NCBI RefSeq assembly: GCF_014644555.1
Contig: NZ_BMKX01000001.1
Coordinates: forward strand, 940,629 to 1,004,628
Reading direction: 5' to 3'
Source: Glutamicibacter ardleyensis
GTDB taxonomy: Bacteria; Actinomycetota; Actinomycetes; Actinomycetales; Micrococcaceae
DNA: 64,000 nucleotides
In this document: one piece after another, positions 1 through 7,303 of the stretch
Layout: each line of letters begins with the position of its first letter
How positions within the stretch are numbered: the first letter of the stretch is position 1
The notes under the pieces: generated by a model
What the model was told of the DNA's origin: nothing
Database searches by the model: none
Seen by the model: only the letters and a program-made list of their open reading frames with translations
Translations under genes and position numbers: made by a program

Positions 1-73
1 GCTGACCGTCCTTGCCACGCGGCACATCGCCGAAGGTGTCGATACCAAATTCGATGTTTTCGATGCCATCCAT
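1..73 (-). CDS. LLM-class flavin-dependent oxidoreductase, N-terminal fragment
   Basis: Only the first 24 codons are inside the window; the rest lies to the left. The reverse strand reads MDGIENIEFGIDTFGDVPRG and continues. FGIDTFGDV is the characteristic first beta strand of bacterial luciferase-like (LLM class) flavin monooxygenases, TIM-barrel enzymes using FMNH2 or F420. A second in-frame ATG lies further in, but AAGGGG seven bases upstream of the first ATG favours this start. A near-consensus promoter and two operator palindromes lie immediately upstream, so the gene is probably repressed by a dimeric regulator. The substrate cannot be inferred. The family call rests on a short stretch. 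Confidence 0.6.
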   Translation of the reverse strand, partial: MDGIENIEFGIDTFGDVPRGKDGQ

Positions 74-104
74 GTTCGAACCCCTTACCAGTCTTCATTT
101 TTAA

Positions 105-144
105 TTGACACGTCAATCATATGCTTTTATGGTTGACATGTCAA
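105..144. promoter_or_regulatory. Symmetric divergent promoter with two 12-bp operators
   Basis: Two perfect or near-perfect palindromes of form TTGACAYGTCAA lie at 105-116 and 133-144, 28 bp apart. On the minus strand, TTGACA (144-139), a 17-base spacer and TATGAT (121-116) form a near-consensus sigma70 promoter for the monooxygenase gene. On the plus strand, TTGACA (105-110), 17 bases and TATGGT (128-133) form an equivalent divergent promoter. Each operator therefore contains the -35 box of one promoter and covers the start region of the other. The palindromes suit a MarR- or TetR-type dimer. The regulator is not in view. Confidence 0.7.
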
Positions 145-168
145 TAAATCGTGTTGACTCATCTAAAG

Positions 169-1534
169 TGCTCGCGAAACTCCCCGCATGCCTCAACTAA
201 GAAATGCTCGCGAAACACTACCCACCATGAAGGTGAAAACCTCATGCTGAACAGATGGGACACGAGCTAACCTTGGCGACACGACGAGATATCACAAAGA
301 AGGAAGCCCAGCTTTACGCCAGAGCCTCCAAAAAAGAAAAAGGCGTCATCTTGGATCGCATCACCACCGAAATCGGGTGGTCTCGTGCCAACGCCCGCCG
401 CCAACTCCAACACGCACTGCAACGACGCGGACCGGCCATCAGCATCAAACGTAAACCGCGTGGCAACAAATACAGCTACGACGCGATACTGCTCCTTCAG
501 CACGTGTATCTCGTGGCCGGCCAACCTTGCGGTAAATACTTAGCAGCCATCATGCAGATCGTGTTGGACAACCTGGAAAAGCATGCGGATAACGGCTCAT
601 TTAGCAAGGTCAGAGTCCGCTACACCCCACAAATACGTGCTGAGCTTTTGCGCATGAGCCCGGCAACTATTGACCGGTACCTTGCCCCTTTCAAGAACCG
701 GTTGCATCCTGACGCGAAGTCTTCGACTCGGTCCTCAAAGAACCGGTTCAAAGACATCATTCCCATCATGACGCACATCAAACCAATCGATCATCAGCCA
801 GGGATCATCATGATCGACACCGTGGCCCATTGCGGACACACCCTCAAAGGCGAATTCGCGTTCACACTCACCGTCACTGACCCGTTCACGGGGTGGACCA
901 TTAACGCTGCGGTGAAGAACAAAGCGTCGAAATGGATTGTTGAAGTCCTTGACGATGCCAAGTGTCTATTCCCCTATGAACTGGACAGAATCCATAGCGA
1001 TAACGGAGCAGAATTTTTGAATACTGCCGTCCAAGCGTGGGTGAAAACCAATAATCTGCTGGCTACGCGCTCGCGCCCACGGCATTCGAATGACAACCCT
1101 TTTGTTGAGCAGAAAAACGGGGACATTGTCCGGAAGGACGCGTTCTATTACCGGTATGACACGCCTCGAGAGTTGGCGGTGTTGAAGGCTTTGTGGCCGT
1201 TGGTGAACGTGCGTAAGAACTTGTTCACTCCTACGACGAAGGCGGTGGGGTACAAGATCAGTCGGTCAGGGCGGCAGGTGCGGGCCTATGATGCTCCGTG
1301 CACGCCGGCAGACCGAGTGAGGCTTACTGGAGTGATGTTGCCACCGCAGCGCGAAGCGCTGGACCAGTTGTATTGGGATACGGATCTAGCCGAGCTGACC
1401 CGGCGGATCCATCAGTTACAGCAGGAACTTATTCGGCTCGCGGAGGCGAAGACGCAGGCTCAGGTGCAGGCACAGGTTTCGTAGTGGTTACGCGAGCATT
1501 TTAGGTGAGGCATGGGGTGTTGTTTTCGCGAGCA
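169..1534 (+). mobile_element. IS element with bipartite ends, one DDE transposase
   Basis: The element is 1366 bp, bounded by TGCTCGCGAAA at 169 and its inverted copy ending at 1534. Each end carries two copies of TGCTCGCG exactly 36 bp apart: starts at 169 and 205 on the left, inverted copies ending at 1534 and 1498 on the right. A shared ATGCCTCAnCTAA block lies between the copies. No flanking target duplication is evident: the left flank ends ctaaag and the right begins tattga. The transposase is intact, so the copy may be functional. The IS family name is uncertain. Confidence 0.85.
255..1484 (+). CDS. DDE transposase with integrase (rve) core
   Basis: The protein has 409 residues. An N-terminal helix-turn-helix-like part (about 15-60, ITTEIGWSRANARRQL) precedes a PATIDRYL motif near 136-143 and an RNase H-fold integrase domain. 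Catalytic residues can be read directly: D188 in MIDTVAHCG, D249 in HSDNGAEF and E285 in NPFVEQKN, with exactly 35 residues between D249 and E285 (DD35E). It resembles the integrase-type transposases with a VAHCG motif that occur singly in many bacteria. It may belong to the IS1202/ISNCY or IS481-like groups, but this was not resolved. It fills the element between the bipartite ends. The host plus-strand promoter at 105-133 points into it, so transcription may be borrowed. Confidence 0.9.
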   Translation: MGHELTLATRRDITKKEAQLYARASKKEKGVILDRITTEIGWSRANARRQLQHALQRRGPAISIKRKPRGNKYSYDAILLLQHVYLVAGQPCGKYLAAIMQIVLDNLEKHADNGSFSKVRVRYTPQIRAELLRMSPATIDRYLAPFKNRLHPDAKSSTRSSKNRFKDIIPIMTHIKPIDHQPGIIMIDTVAHCGHTLKGEFAFTLTVTDPFTGWTINAAVKNKASKWIVEVLDDAKCLFPYELDRIHSDNGAEFLNTAVQAWVKTNNLLATRSRPRHSNDNPFVEQKNGDIVRKDAFYYRYDTPRELAVLKALWPLVNVRKNLFTPTTKAVGYKISRSGRQVRAYDAPCTPADRVRLTGVMLPPQREALDQLYWDTDLAELTRRIHQLQQELIRLAEAKTQAQVQAQVS

Positions 1535-1687
1535 TATTGACTTGAGGCACTACGTAAATAAAAGTTCGTAGGTTGCTCAGCGGTGCGTCTCACTGCAAAA
1601 AAGTGAAAATTTGGTCCCGTTCTAAACCCGAGCCAACCGAGCGTCCAAGCAGGACATAGAATCAAGGACAAAAGAAAGTGGGATGAC
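1535..1687. other. Intergenic flank right of the IS
   Basis: This 153-base stretch separates the IS from the YdeI-type gene. It is AT-richer than its surroundings. It contains a short inverted repeat, CTACG...CGTAG, around 1550-1575, and no recognisable gene remnant. If the insertion was simple, it is the continuation of the leader driven by the plus-strand promoter at 105-133. Confidence 0.4.
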
Positions 1688-1694
1688 ATGTCAA
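1683..1694. promoter_or_regulatory. Possible third operator over the start codon
   Basis: ATGACATGTCAA matches the upstream operator TTGACATGTCAA at 11 of 12 positions and covers the ATG of the YdeI-type gene (1688). It may be chance, because part of it is coding. If real, the same repressor would link this gene to the monooxygenase. Confidence 0.3.
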
Positions 1695-2203
1695 AGGGTC
1701 CGAAGATCGTGGAGCTCACCGGAATAGTTGACCAGATCGGCGACAGGCTGATCCTGCGCTTGGACGAGGAATCGAGCAAGAGCCTGCCTAGCCGCGGACA
1801 AGTTGCCGTCCAATTAATCAACTCCCCAGAGACGGTCGTCGTAGAGCCCGATGGCCGAAGGGGGCATTGGATCCCGGGCGAAGTACTTGATCTTCACCCC
1901 GGGCAAAAGGTGAGCCTTTCGGTTACTATCGCCGAGTTTTGGCCGGAAGTTAAACTTCCGCAAGACCTTGCCGGTGCCTTGGCGGAAGCCGATGATCTGC
2001 ATGAAACTTGGCTCGGGCTGACGCCCATGGCTAGGTGGGAGTGGGCACGCTGGGTGAAATCTACGCAAAGCCCAACGACCCGGGAGCGTCGAGTTCAGGT
2101 GAGCATTTCCAAGCTTCGTGACGGAAAGCGCCGACCGTGTTGTTTTGACCTGTCCTCGTGCACGGATCCAGAGGTTGCCAAAAGCGGCAAGCTTATCCAG
2201 TAG
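1688..2203 (+). CDS. YdeI/OmpD-associated family protein with DUF1905 domain
   Basis: The protein has 171 residues. The N-terminal half (about 5-100) has the small beta-barrel pattern of DUF1905. The C-terminal part contains LTPMARWEWARWVKST and ISKLRDGKRRPCCFDLSSC, a conserved signature of the YdeI/OmpD-associated family, often annotated as bacteriocin-protection-like. Biochemical function is unknown. The start at 1688 is supported by AAAGAAAGTGGG upstream. The gene ends directly against the stop codon of the convergent LacI gene (2204), with no terminator visible. The palindrome over its start codon hints at co-regulation with the monooxygenase left of the IS. Confidence 0.75.
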   Translation: MSKGPKIVELTGIVDQIGDRLILRLDEESSKSLPSRGQVAVQLINSPETVVVEPDGRRGHWIPGEVLDLHPGQKVSLSVTIAEFWPEVKLPQDLAGALAEADDLHETWLGLTPMARWEWARWVKSTQSPTTRERRVQVSISKLRDGKRRPCCFDLSSCTDPEVAKSGKLIQ

Positions 2204-3247
2204 CTACTGAGTTCCGCCGCTTGACGCGCGCACCATGAGTTGGCTGGAGAGCTGAAGTTTCGACTCCTTCAAGGGTGTGCCGTCGATTAATTGGCGCAGT
2301 GCCTGGGCAGCCTGAACCCCGACACTATGTGCGTCGAGACGAACACTGGTCAATGACGGGTGTGAGGCGGTAGAAAACGGCAAGTCATCAAATCCAGTCA
2401 CCGCTAAATCCTGCGGAACCCGAACACCTGTGGTGCTGGCAGCCTGAAGGACACCATACGCATGGGTGTCGGTGGCGCAGGCCAATGCGGTGATTCCGGA
2501 TTCTTTCCAGACATCCCAGTGGGTGGCGAACGTGGCCGCAGCATCTCCCATTTCAATGGTTGAAGAGCTGACAGCTACTGCCGGAACCTGCATTCCGAGC
2601 TGTGCGGCGGCGCTTAAGAAGGCTTCACGTCTCATGCGTAGGGTGGCGGTACCGGTAGTTGCGTCCAAATAACCAACTTTGCGATGCCCCTGTGCGGCGA
2701 GGTGTGCGGCTACATCGTGGGCACCTTGGAGTACATCAAAGTTAACCGACGGGATATTTTCTGGTGCGTCTGGTGCGTCCAGTGCAATCAACGGCAACGG
2801 ACTGGAAAGTTCGGATAAGAACAACGGCGTGGGCGCATGGACCAGTAGGCCGGCGGGCCGTAACCCGAGTAACCGTCTGATTTCGGTGGCGCTGGGGGAT
2901 AAGCCGGCGTCGGTGACCGAAAGTAATAGCTGGTAATCCTCGCCAAGAACTCCGCGCACACCCGCAATGAGCTTTGCAAAGAACGGGTTTGAAATATCCG
3001 GGGCAACCAAGATGACCAGCGAACTGACCCCGCGGGCCAGAGAACTACCGATGCTATCTACGTAGTATCCGAGCTCGCGTATTGCTTCGCGAACACGTTC
3101 CTCATTGCGCTTGGAGACTCGGCCGGCGGACTTGCCATTGGCCACGAGAGAAACTGTCGCCGTGGAAACACCTGCGTGGGTTGCGACCATAGCGGCGGTG
3201 ACCTTGCGCGCAGGGCGTGGTTCGTTCGGCGAATCAGCATTGTTCAT
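2204..3247 (-). CDS. LacI-family transcriptional regulator
   Basis: The protein has 347 residues. An N-terminal LacI helix-turn-helix (about 15-60) includes VATHAGVSTATVSLVANGK and the hinge-helix region IGSSLARG. It is followed by a periplasmic-binding-protein-like effector domain (VILVAPDISNPFFAKLIAGV; CATDTHAYGVLQAA; VTGFDDLPFS). Such proteins repress sugar or nucleoside catabolism until a ligand binds. It is divergent from a nucleoside hydrolase with a LacI-type operator between them. The likely role is autoregulation plus control of ribonucleoside use. The ligand is inferred from context only. Confidence 0.9.
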   Translation of the reverse strand: MNNADSPNEPRPARKVTAAMVATHAGVSTATVSLVANGKSAGRVSKRNEERVREAIRELGYYVDSIGSSLARGVSSLVILVAPDISNPFFAKLIAGVRGVLGEDYQLLLSVTDAGLSPSATEIRRLLGLRPAGLLVHAPTPLFLSELSSPLPLIALDAPDAPENIPSVNFDVLQGAHDVAAHLAAQGHRKVGYLDATTGTATLRMRREAFLSAAAQLGMQVPAVAVSSSTIEMGDAAATFATHWDVWKESGITALACATDTHAYGVLQAASTTGVRVPQDLAVTGFDDLPFSTASHPSLTSVRLDAHSVGVQAAQALRQLIDGTPLKESKLQLSSQLMVRASSGGTQ

Positions 3248-3288
3248 GGCTCCATCCTAGTGTGCGAGCGGGTGTGCGCAAGCCGTTT

Positions 3289-3304
3289 AGTTAAGCGCTT
3301 GACT
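3289..3304. promoter_or_regulatory. LacI-type operator
   Basis: AGTTAAGCGCTTGACT is a 16-bp dyad, symmetric at 14 of 16 positions, with the central CG typical of LacI/PurR/CcpA-family operators. It lies between the divergent LacI gene and nucleoside hydrolase gene. Confidence 0.65.
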
Positions 3305-3385
3305 GCTTGGGTTTGAGCGGGAAGAATTAGGCTCAATAACCAACTAACTCCCGATATTTTGTTATCGGACGGACCAGGGGCGTAC

Positions 3386-4345
3386 ATGAGCACACCACGC
3401 AAGATCATCCTTGACTGCGATCCGGGGCACGACGACGCGGTCGCTATTTTATTGGCACATGGAAACCCGAAGATCGAATTGCTCGCGGTAACTACCGTCG
3501 TAGGTAATCAAACTCTGGAGAAAGTCACCGATAACGCGCTAGTGGTGGGCACTATTGCGGGAATTACCGGTGTACCTTTTGCTGCTGGATGTGCCCGCCC
3601 GTTGGTTCGCGAGATAGAAAACGCCCCGGAGGTCCACGGTGAATCCGGCATGGATGGTCCGGCGCAACCGGCCTCACGCATAGTGCTTGACGAGCGTCAC
3701 GCGGTAGATCTGATTATCGAATTGATCATGTCTCATGAGCCGGGGGAGATCACCTTGGTTCCCACCGGAGCGCTGACAAATATCGCGCTGGCGGTTCGCC
3801 GCGAACCGCGAATTGTTGAGCGCGTACGCGAAGTGGTGTTGATGGGCGGCGGTTACCATACCGGTAACTGGAGCGCGGTAGCCGAATTTAACATCAAAAT
3901 CGACCCGGAAGCCGCCCACATCGTCTTTAACGAAAAGTGGCCGGTGGTCATGGTCGGACTGGACCTCACCCACCAGGCCCTTGCCACCAAGGAAGTGGTG
4001 CAGCGCATCGAAAAGGTCGGCACGGGGCCGGCAAAATTCGTTCGCGAATTGATGGACTTCTTTGCGCAGGCCTACCTGGATCATCAGGGCTTTGATGCTC
4101 CTCCGGTACATGACCCTTGTGCCGTCGCCTATGTCATTGACCCAACAGTGGTGCGCACGCTGCGCGCCCCGGTCAGTGTTGAACTACGTGGGGAGCTCAC
4201 CCTAGGCATGACCGTAGCCGATTTGCGTGCCCCGGCCGCCGAAGATTGCCATACCTCGGTGGCGGTTGATCTGGACCATGAACGCTTCTGGGATCTGGTG
4301 GTTGATTCACTCGAACGCATCGGTGAGGTCGATCTAACAGCGTAG
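3386..4345 (+). CDS. Inosine-uridine-preferring nucleoside hydrolase
   Basis: The protein has 319 residues from the ATG at 3386, chosen over an upstream TTG because AGGGG lies at a suitable distance. It hydrolyses the N-glycosidic bond of ribonucleosides to free base and ribose. The calcium-binding signature is visible as D10-C-D12-P-G-H-D16-D17 near the N terminus. VPTGALTNIALAV and the C-terminal HDPCAVAYV are further family blocks. Length matches the IunH family. Base specificity (purine, pyrimidine or mixed) cannot be read with certainty. It probably responds to the divergent LacI regulator. Confidence 0.9.
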   Translation: MSTPRKIILDCDPGHDDAVAILLAHGNPKIELLAVTTVVGNQTLEKVTDNALVVGTIAGITGVPFAAGCARPLVREIENAPEVHGESGMDGPAQPASRIVLDERHAVDLIIELIMSHEPGEITLVPTGALTNIALAVRREPRIVERVREVVLMGGGYHTGNWSAVAEFNIKIDPEAAHIVFNEKWPVVMVGLDLTHQALATKEVVQRIEKVGTGPAKFVRELMDFFAQAYLDHQGFDAPPVHDPCAVAYVIDPTVVRTLRAPVSVELRGELTLGMTVADLRAPAAEDCHTSVAVDLDHERFWDLVVDSLERIGEVDLTA

Positions 4346-4437
4346 TCTAGGCAAAATGTCTTAAATTGTGATGGCAGTCAATGCCAAAGCACCTACGGCA
4401 TGCATAGACTGGAGATAAATACAGCTCAGGAGGCGAA

Positions 4438-5136
4438 GTGGCAGTCAAAACCCCGCACCAGAACGTAACTTTTGAATCGTCCGGAACGCAGGCGCACGGA
4501 TATCTTGCGCTTCCCGAATCCGGTAAAGGCCCCGGCGTGATCGTCATCCAGGAATGGTGGGGACTGACCGACCATATCCGCGATATCGCAGACCGCCTCG
4601 CCGCCCAAGGTTTTGTCGCCTTGGCTCCAGACCTTTATGGCGGTGCGATCACCCATGACGGTGAAGAAGCCGGCCAGATGATGTCACAGCTGCCCGAAGA
4701 GCGGGGTGCCGAACTGCTCTCCGGAGCAGTCGACTACCTATTGGCGAGCGAGTCTGTCACCAGCACCAAGCTGGGAACTATTGGTTTCTGCATGGGTGGC
4801 GGTTTTGTCCTGCAGTTGGCAGCCCAGCAGGGTGAAAAAATTAGTGCCGCGGTTCCGTTTTACGGTGTCGGGCAGGGTGTGCCCAATGATTTCAGTGGCG
4901 TGCGCGCCGCGGTTCAAGGTCACTACGCGAACTTTGACGACTTGTACCCCGTCGCGGATGCCAAGGCTCAAGAAGAACAGATTCGCTTAGAATCCGGAGC
5001 CGAAGTTCAGTACTTTTACTACGACGGCAAGCATGCTTTCCACAACGATGAGAATCCTGCGGGAAACTACGACGCACAGCTTGCCGCCCTTGCCTGGCAG
5101 CGCGCCGTGGACTTTTTGCGACAAAAAGCCAGCTAA
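4438..5136 (+). CDS. Dienelactone hydrolase family protein
   Basis: The protein has 232 residues, with a GTG start and a strong CAGGAGG ribosome site just upstream. It is an alpha/beta hydrolase of the DLH type: QEWWG (E39, matching the glutamate that activates the nucleophile), the nucleophile motif GFCMGGG (C118) and a terminal histidine in GKHAFHND. Classical members open dienelactone in chlorocatechol degradation. Stand-alone actinobacterial copies like this usually have unknown esterase substrates. No aromatic-degradation genes are nearby. A perfect TGGCA-N5-TGCCA dyad at 4372-4386 lies in the upstream region. Confidence 0.88.
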   Translation: MAVKTPHQNVTFESSGTQAHGYLALPESGKGPGVIVIQEWWGLTDHIRDIADRLAAQGFVALAPDLYGGAITHDGEEAGQMMSQLPEERGAELLSGAVDYLLASESVTSTKLGTIGFCMGGGFVLQLAAQQGEKISAAVPFYGVGQGVPNDFSGVRAAVQGHYANFDDLYPVADAKAQEEQIRLESGAEVQYFYYDGKHAFHNDENPAGNYDAQLAALAWQRAVDFLRQKAS

Positions 5137-5150
5137 GCGCATAAAGTGGT

Positions 5151-5174
5151 AGGCATCACAGTTGGTGTCTGCCT
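5151..5174 (+). terminator. Hairpin after the dienelactone hydrolase gene
   Basis: AGGCA pairs with TGCCT, and CAC pairs with GTG inside it. There is no clear T-run, so this is a weak or factor-assisted terminator, or a 5' hairpin of the stress-protein mRNA. Confidence 0.35.
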
Positions 5175-5213
5175 CGAAATACTTACGAAGCAATCCCTAT
5201 TCAAGGAGAAATA

Positions 5214-5648
5214 ATGTCAGAAATCATCCTCGTTGGTGTTGACGGTTCCGAAACCGCACAGCGTGCGGCCCGCCGTGCAGCCGAGCTCGCAGTGAAGATC
5301 GACGCCGAATTGGTGGTGCTCACCGCACACGCTTCGGATAACACCGAAGTAGTTTCCATTGGTAGCGACACCTGGATCTTGGACGACGCAGAGCAGGCCC
5401 GCAAGCTGGCTCAGCGTGTGGCCAACAACGTGCGCAACGCCGTACCAGGCGTGAAGATCAGCGCCGCTGCCGGTCACGGCAAGCCAGGTGACGTGTTGAT
5501 CTCCGACGCCACCGAGCGCGGTGCCTCGATGATCGTCGTGGGCAACGTAGGCATGAAGGGTCTGGGCCGCGTGCTCGGCTCGGTTGCTTCCTCGGTAGCC
5601 CACTCGGCTCCCTGCGATGTGCTTGTAGTCAAGACTGACGGCAAGTAG
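5214..5648 (+). CDS. Universal stress protein (UspA family)
   Basis: The protein is a single 144-residue UspA domain. The N-terminal strand and helix read VGVDGSETAQRAARRAAELA. The C-terminal ATP-binding loop has VVGNVG...GSVASSV, giving G-x2-G-x8-GS, one residue shorter than the common G-x2-G-x9-GS form. Such cytoplasmic dimers bind ATP and accumulate in stress or stationary phase. AAGGAGAAATA precedes the ATG. It is monocistronic, lying between hairpins at 5151-5174 and 5671-5700. The precise role is unknown. Confidence 0.92.
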   Translation: MSEIILVGVDGSETAQRAARRAAELAVKIDAELVVLTAHASDNTEVVSIGSDTWILDDAEQARKLAQRVANNVRNAVPGVKISAAAGHGKPGDVLISDATERGASMIVVGNVGMKGLGRVLGSVASSVAHSAPCDVLVVKTDGK

Positions 5649-5670
5649 CAAGTAGTTTAATCTTTAGCTG

Positions 5671-5700
5671 CGGCGGGCACGGAGTAATCCGAGCCCGCCG
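5671..5700 (+). terminator. GC-rich hairpin after the uspA-like gene
   Basis: CGGCGGGC (5671-5678) pairs with GCCCGCCG (5693-5700), with an inner GGA/TCC pair. No T-run follows, so it is terminator-like rather than canonical. Confidence 0.5.
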
Positions 5701-5750
5701 TACCGCGTTAATCGGATCGTTCACGCCTCAAAGACCAGTAGGATTTAACC

Positions 5751-6470
5751 GTGCACACACTTCGAATTTCCTACGTAGCAGGCGTCACTCCGGGTAAGTG
5801 GATGGATCGGTTCACCGAACGCTACCCGCAGGTAACGCTGGCGGCGACCCGCTACGACGGTGAAGACATCCTTGAACTGCTGGCCAGCGACCAGGCTGAC
5901 GCTGTGTTTGTGCGCTATACGGGATCCTCACCCAAGGACGACACCCGTCACTTGATTCCGCTTTACGATGAGCTCGAGGTCGTCTGCGCCGCCAAGGACC
6001 ACGATGTTGAGTACTACGAAGAGAAGATCCCCGAAGCGGACGCCGCTAAATTTCCGCAACTTAACTTAAACGAATACCCCGAGGAAGTCGGCGGGGTGCC
6101 CACCGCGATGGAAGTTGTCGCCTCCGGGGCGCAGGTATTGCGTGTTCCACAGAGCATCGCCCGGCTCTATCAGCGCAAGGACGTGGTGTACCGGGAAATT
6201 GATGGTGGAAACACCACACATGTCGGCATCGCGTGGCCAACCGGACTTGAAGATTCCGAGCTGGTTGATGAATTTATTGGAATTGTGCGCGGACGCGGGG
6301 CAAATTCTTCGCGCCAAGCGTCGGTGCGTAACACCCAACAGGTAGCCAAAGAACGCAACGACAAATTGCGGGCTGCGGCGAAGGATAAAGCGAAATTGCG
6401 CGCCAAACAGGAAAAGAAAGCCAAGGCCAAGGCTCGCTCGGGCGGAGCAAAAACCGGCAAACGCCGGTAA
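5751..6470 (+). CDS. LysR-type substrate-binding domain protein without HTH
   Basis: The protein has 239 residues from a GTG. Residues 1-190 resemble the effector-binding domain of LysR regulators (LRISYVAGVTPGKW at the first strand; DILELLASDQADAVFVR; ARLYQRKDVVYREI), starting directly at that domain. There is no N-terminal winged helix, and no in-frame HTH upstream. The last 45 residues or so are lysine/arginine/alanine-rich (AKDKAKLRAKQEKKAKAKAR), which could contact nucleic acid. It may be a ligand-sensing accessory protein. It precedes the enoyl-CoA hydratase operon by 42 bases and could be co-transcribed. Confidence 0.75.
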   Translation: MHTLRISYVAGVTPGKWMDRFTERYPQVTLAATRYDGEDILELLASDQADAVFVRYTGSSPKDDTRHLIPLYDELEVVCAAKDHDVEYYEEKIPEADAAKFPQLNLNEYPEEVGGVPTAMEVVASGAQVLRVPQSIARLYQRKDVVYREIDGGNTTHVGIAWPTGLEDSELVDEFIGIVRGRGANSSRQASVRNTQQVAKERNDKLRAAAKDKAKLRAKQEKKAKAKARSGGAKTGKRR

Positions 6471-6512
6471 TTTCCTAGTCAGGTAAGCGTGCGACATGAG
6501 AGAGTGATCAGC

Positions 6513-7301
6513 ATGGAGCAATTTGATACCCTCACCATGACCACACAGGGCGCAGCCCTCATCCTGACCGTCAATCAGCCCGCCTCAATGAACGCGCTGG
6601 CCTTGGAGGTTGTCGCGGACCTCGAACGCGCGGTGGACTACCTTGAAGCCAGCGAGTTTAAGCACCGCGGTGTGGTGCTCACCGGTGCCGGAGAGAAAGC
6701 ATTTATCGCGGGCGCAAATATTGTCCAGATGAACTCCATGGACGCCGATGCGGCTTTGGCCTACGGACGCCGGATGCACGTGCTCACCGAACGTCTAGAA
6801 TCTTTGCAGATTCCAGTGATCGCCGCCGTGAACGGTTTTGCCCTCGGTGGTGGCTGTGAACTCGCCTTAGCCTGTGACTTCATTTACGCCTCGGAGCGCG
6901 CCAGCTTCGGCCAGCCCGAAGTAACCTTGGGTCTGGTGCCAGGCTTTGGCGGTTCGGTTCGGCTACCGCGCCGAGTCGGTAACGCGATGGCGCGTGAGTT
7001 GATCTTCACCGGACGCCGAATCAAGGCCGCCGAGGCGCTACGCATTGGTCTGGTTAATCGTGTGGTGGCTCCTGAAGAACTGCTTGCTCAGGCGGTGGCA
7101 ACCATCGATGAGCTGACCAAGGTTTCCCCGATGGCCGTAGCCAACGCAAAGCGTGCGATGGTCACCATGGATGCACTGAACGTTCACGACGGCCTAAAGA
7201 TCGAAGCGCAGAGCTTTACCGAAGCGTTTAACACCGCTGACTCCGTGGAAGGCCGCGCCGCCTTTGTCGAAAAGCGCGCCGCAGATTTTCCCGGAAACTA
7301 A
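6513..7301 (+). CDS. Enoyl-CoA hydratase/isomerase (crotonase) family protein
   Basis: The protein has 262 residues from the ATG at 6513; a GTG at 6489 is in frame but less likely. It would add water to trans-2-enoyl-CoA in beta-oxidation-type pathways. The crotonase signature is clear: oxyanion-hole residues in FIAGANI (A67) and GGGCELALACDF (G114), and both catalytic glutamates, E116 and E136 (GQPEVTLGLVPG). It is the first of five tightly packed genes, with two bases before the hydrolase gene. The CoA substrate is not evident, because the neighbours are not beta-oxidation genes. Confidence 0.9.
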   Translation: MEQFDTLTMTTQGAALILTVNQPASMNALALEVVADLERAVDYLEASEFKHRGVVLTGAGEKAFIAGANIVQMNSMDADAALAYGRRMHVLTERLESLQIPVIAAVNGFALGGGCELALACDFIYASERASFGQPEVTLGLVPGFGGSVRLPRRVGNAMARELIFTGRRIKAAEALRIGLVNRVVAPEELLAQAVATIDELTKVSPMAVANAKRAMVTMDALNVHDGLKIEAQSFTEAFNTADSVEGRAAFVEKRAADFPGN

Positions 7302-7303
7302 CC

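Noticed and set aside
160..1545. Target-site duplication around the IS
   Set aside because: The bases directly outside the ends differ. A shared TTGACT (154-159 and 1537-1542) is at unequal distances from the two ends and is probably chance.
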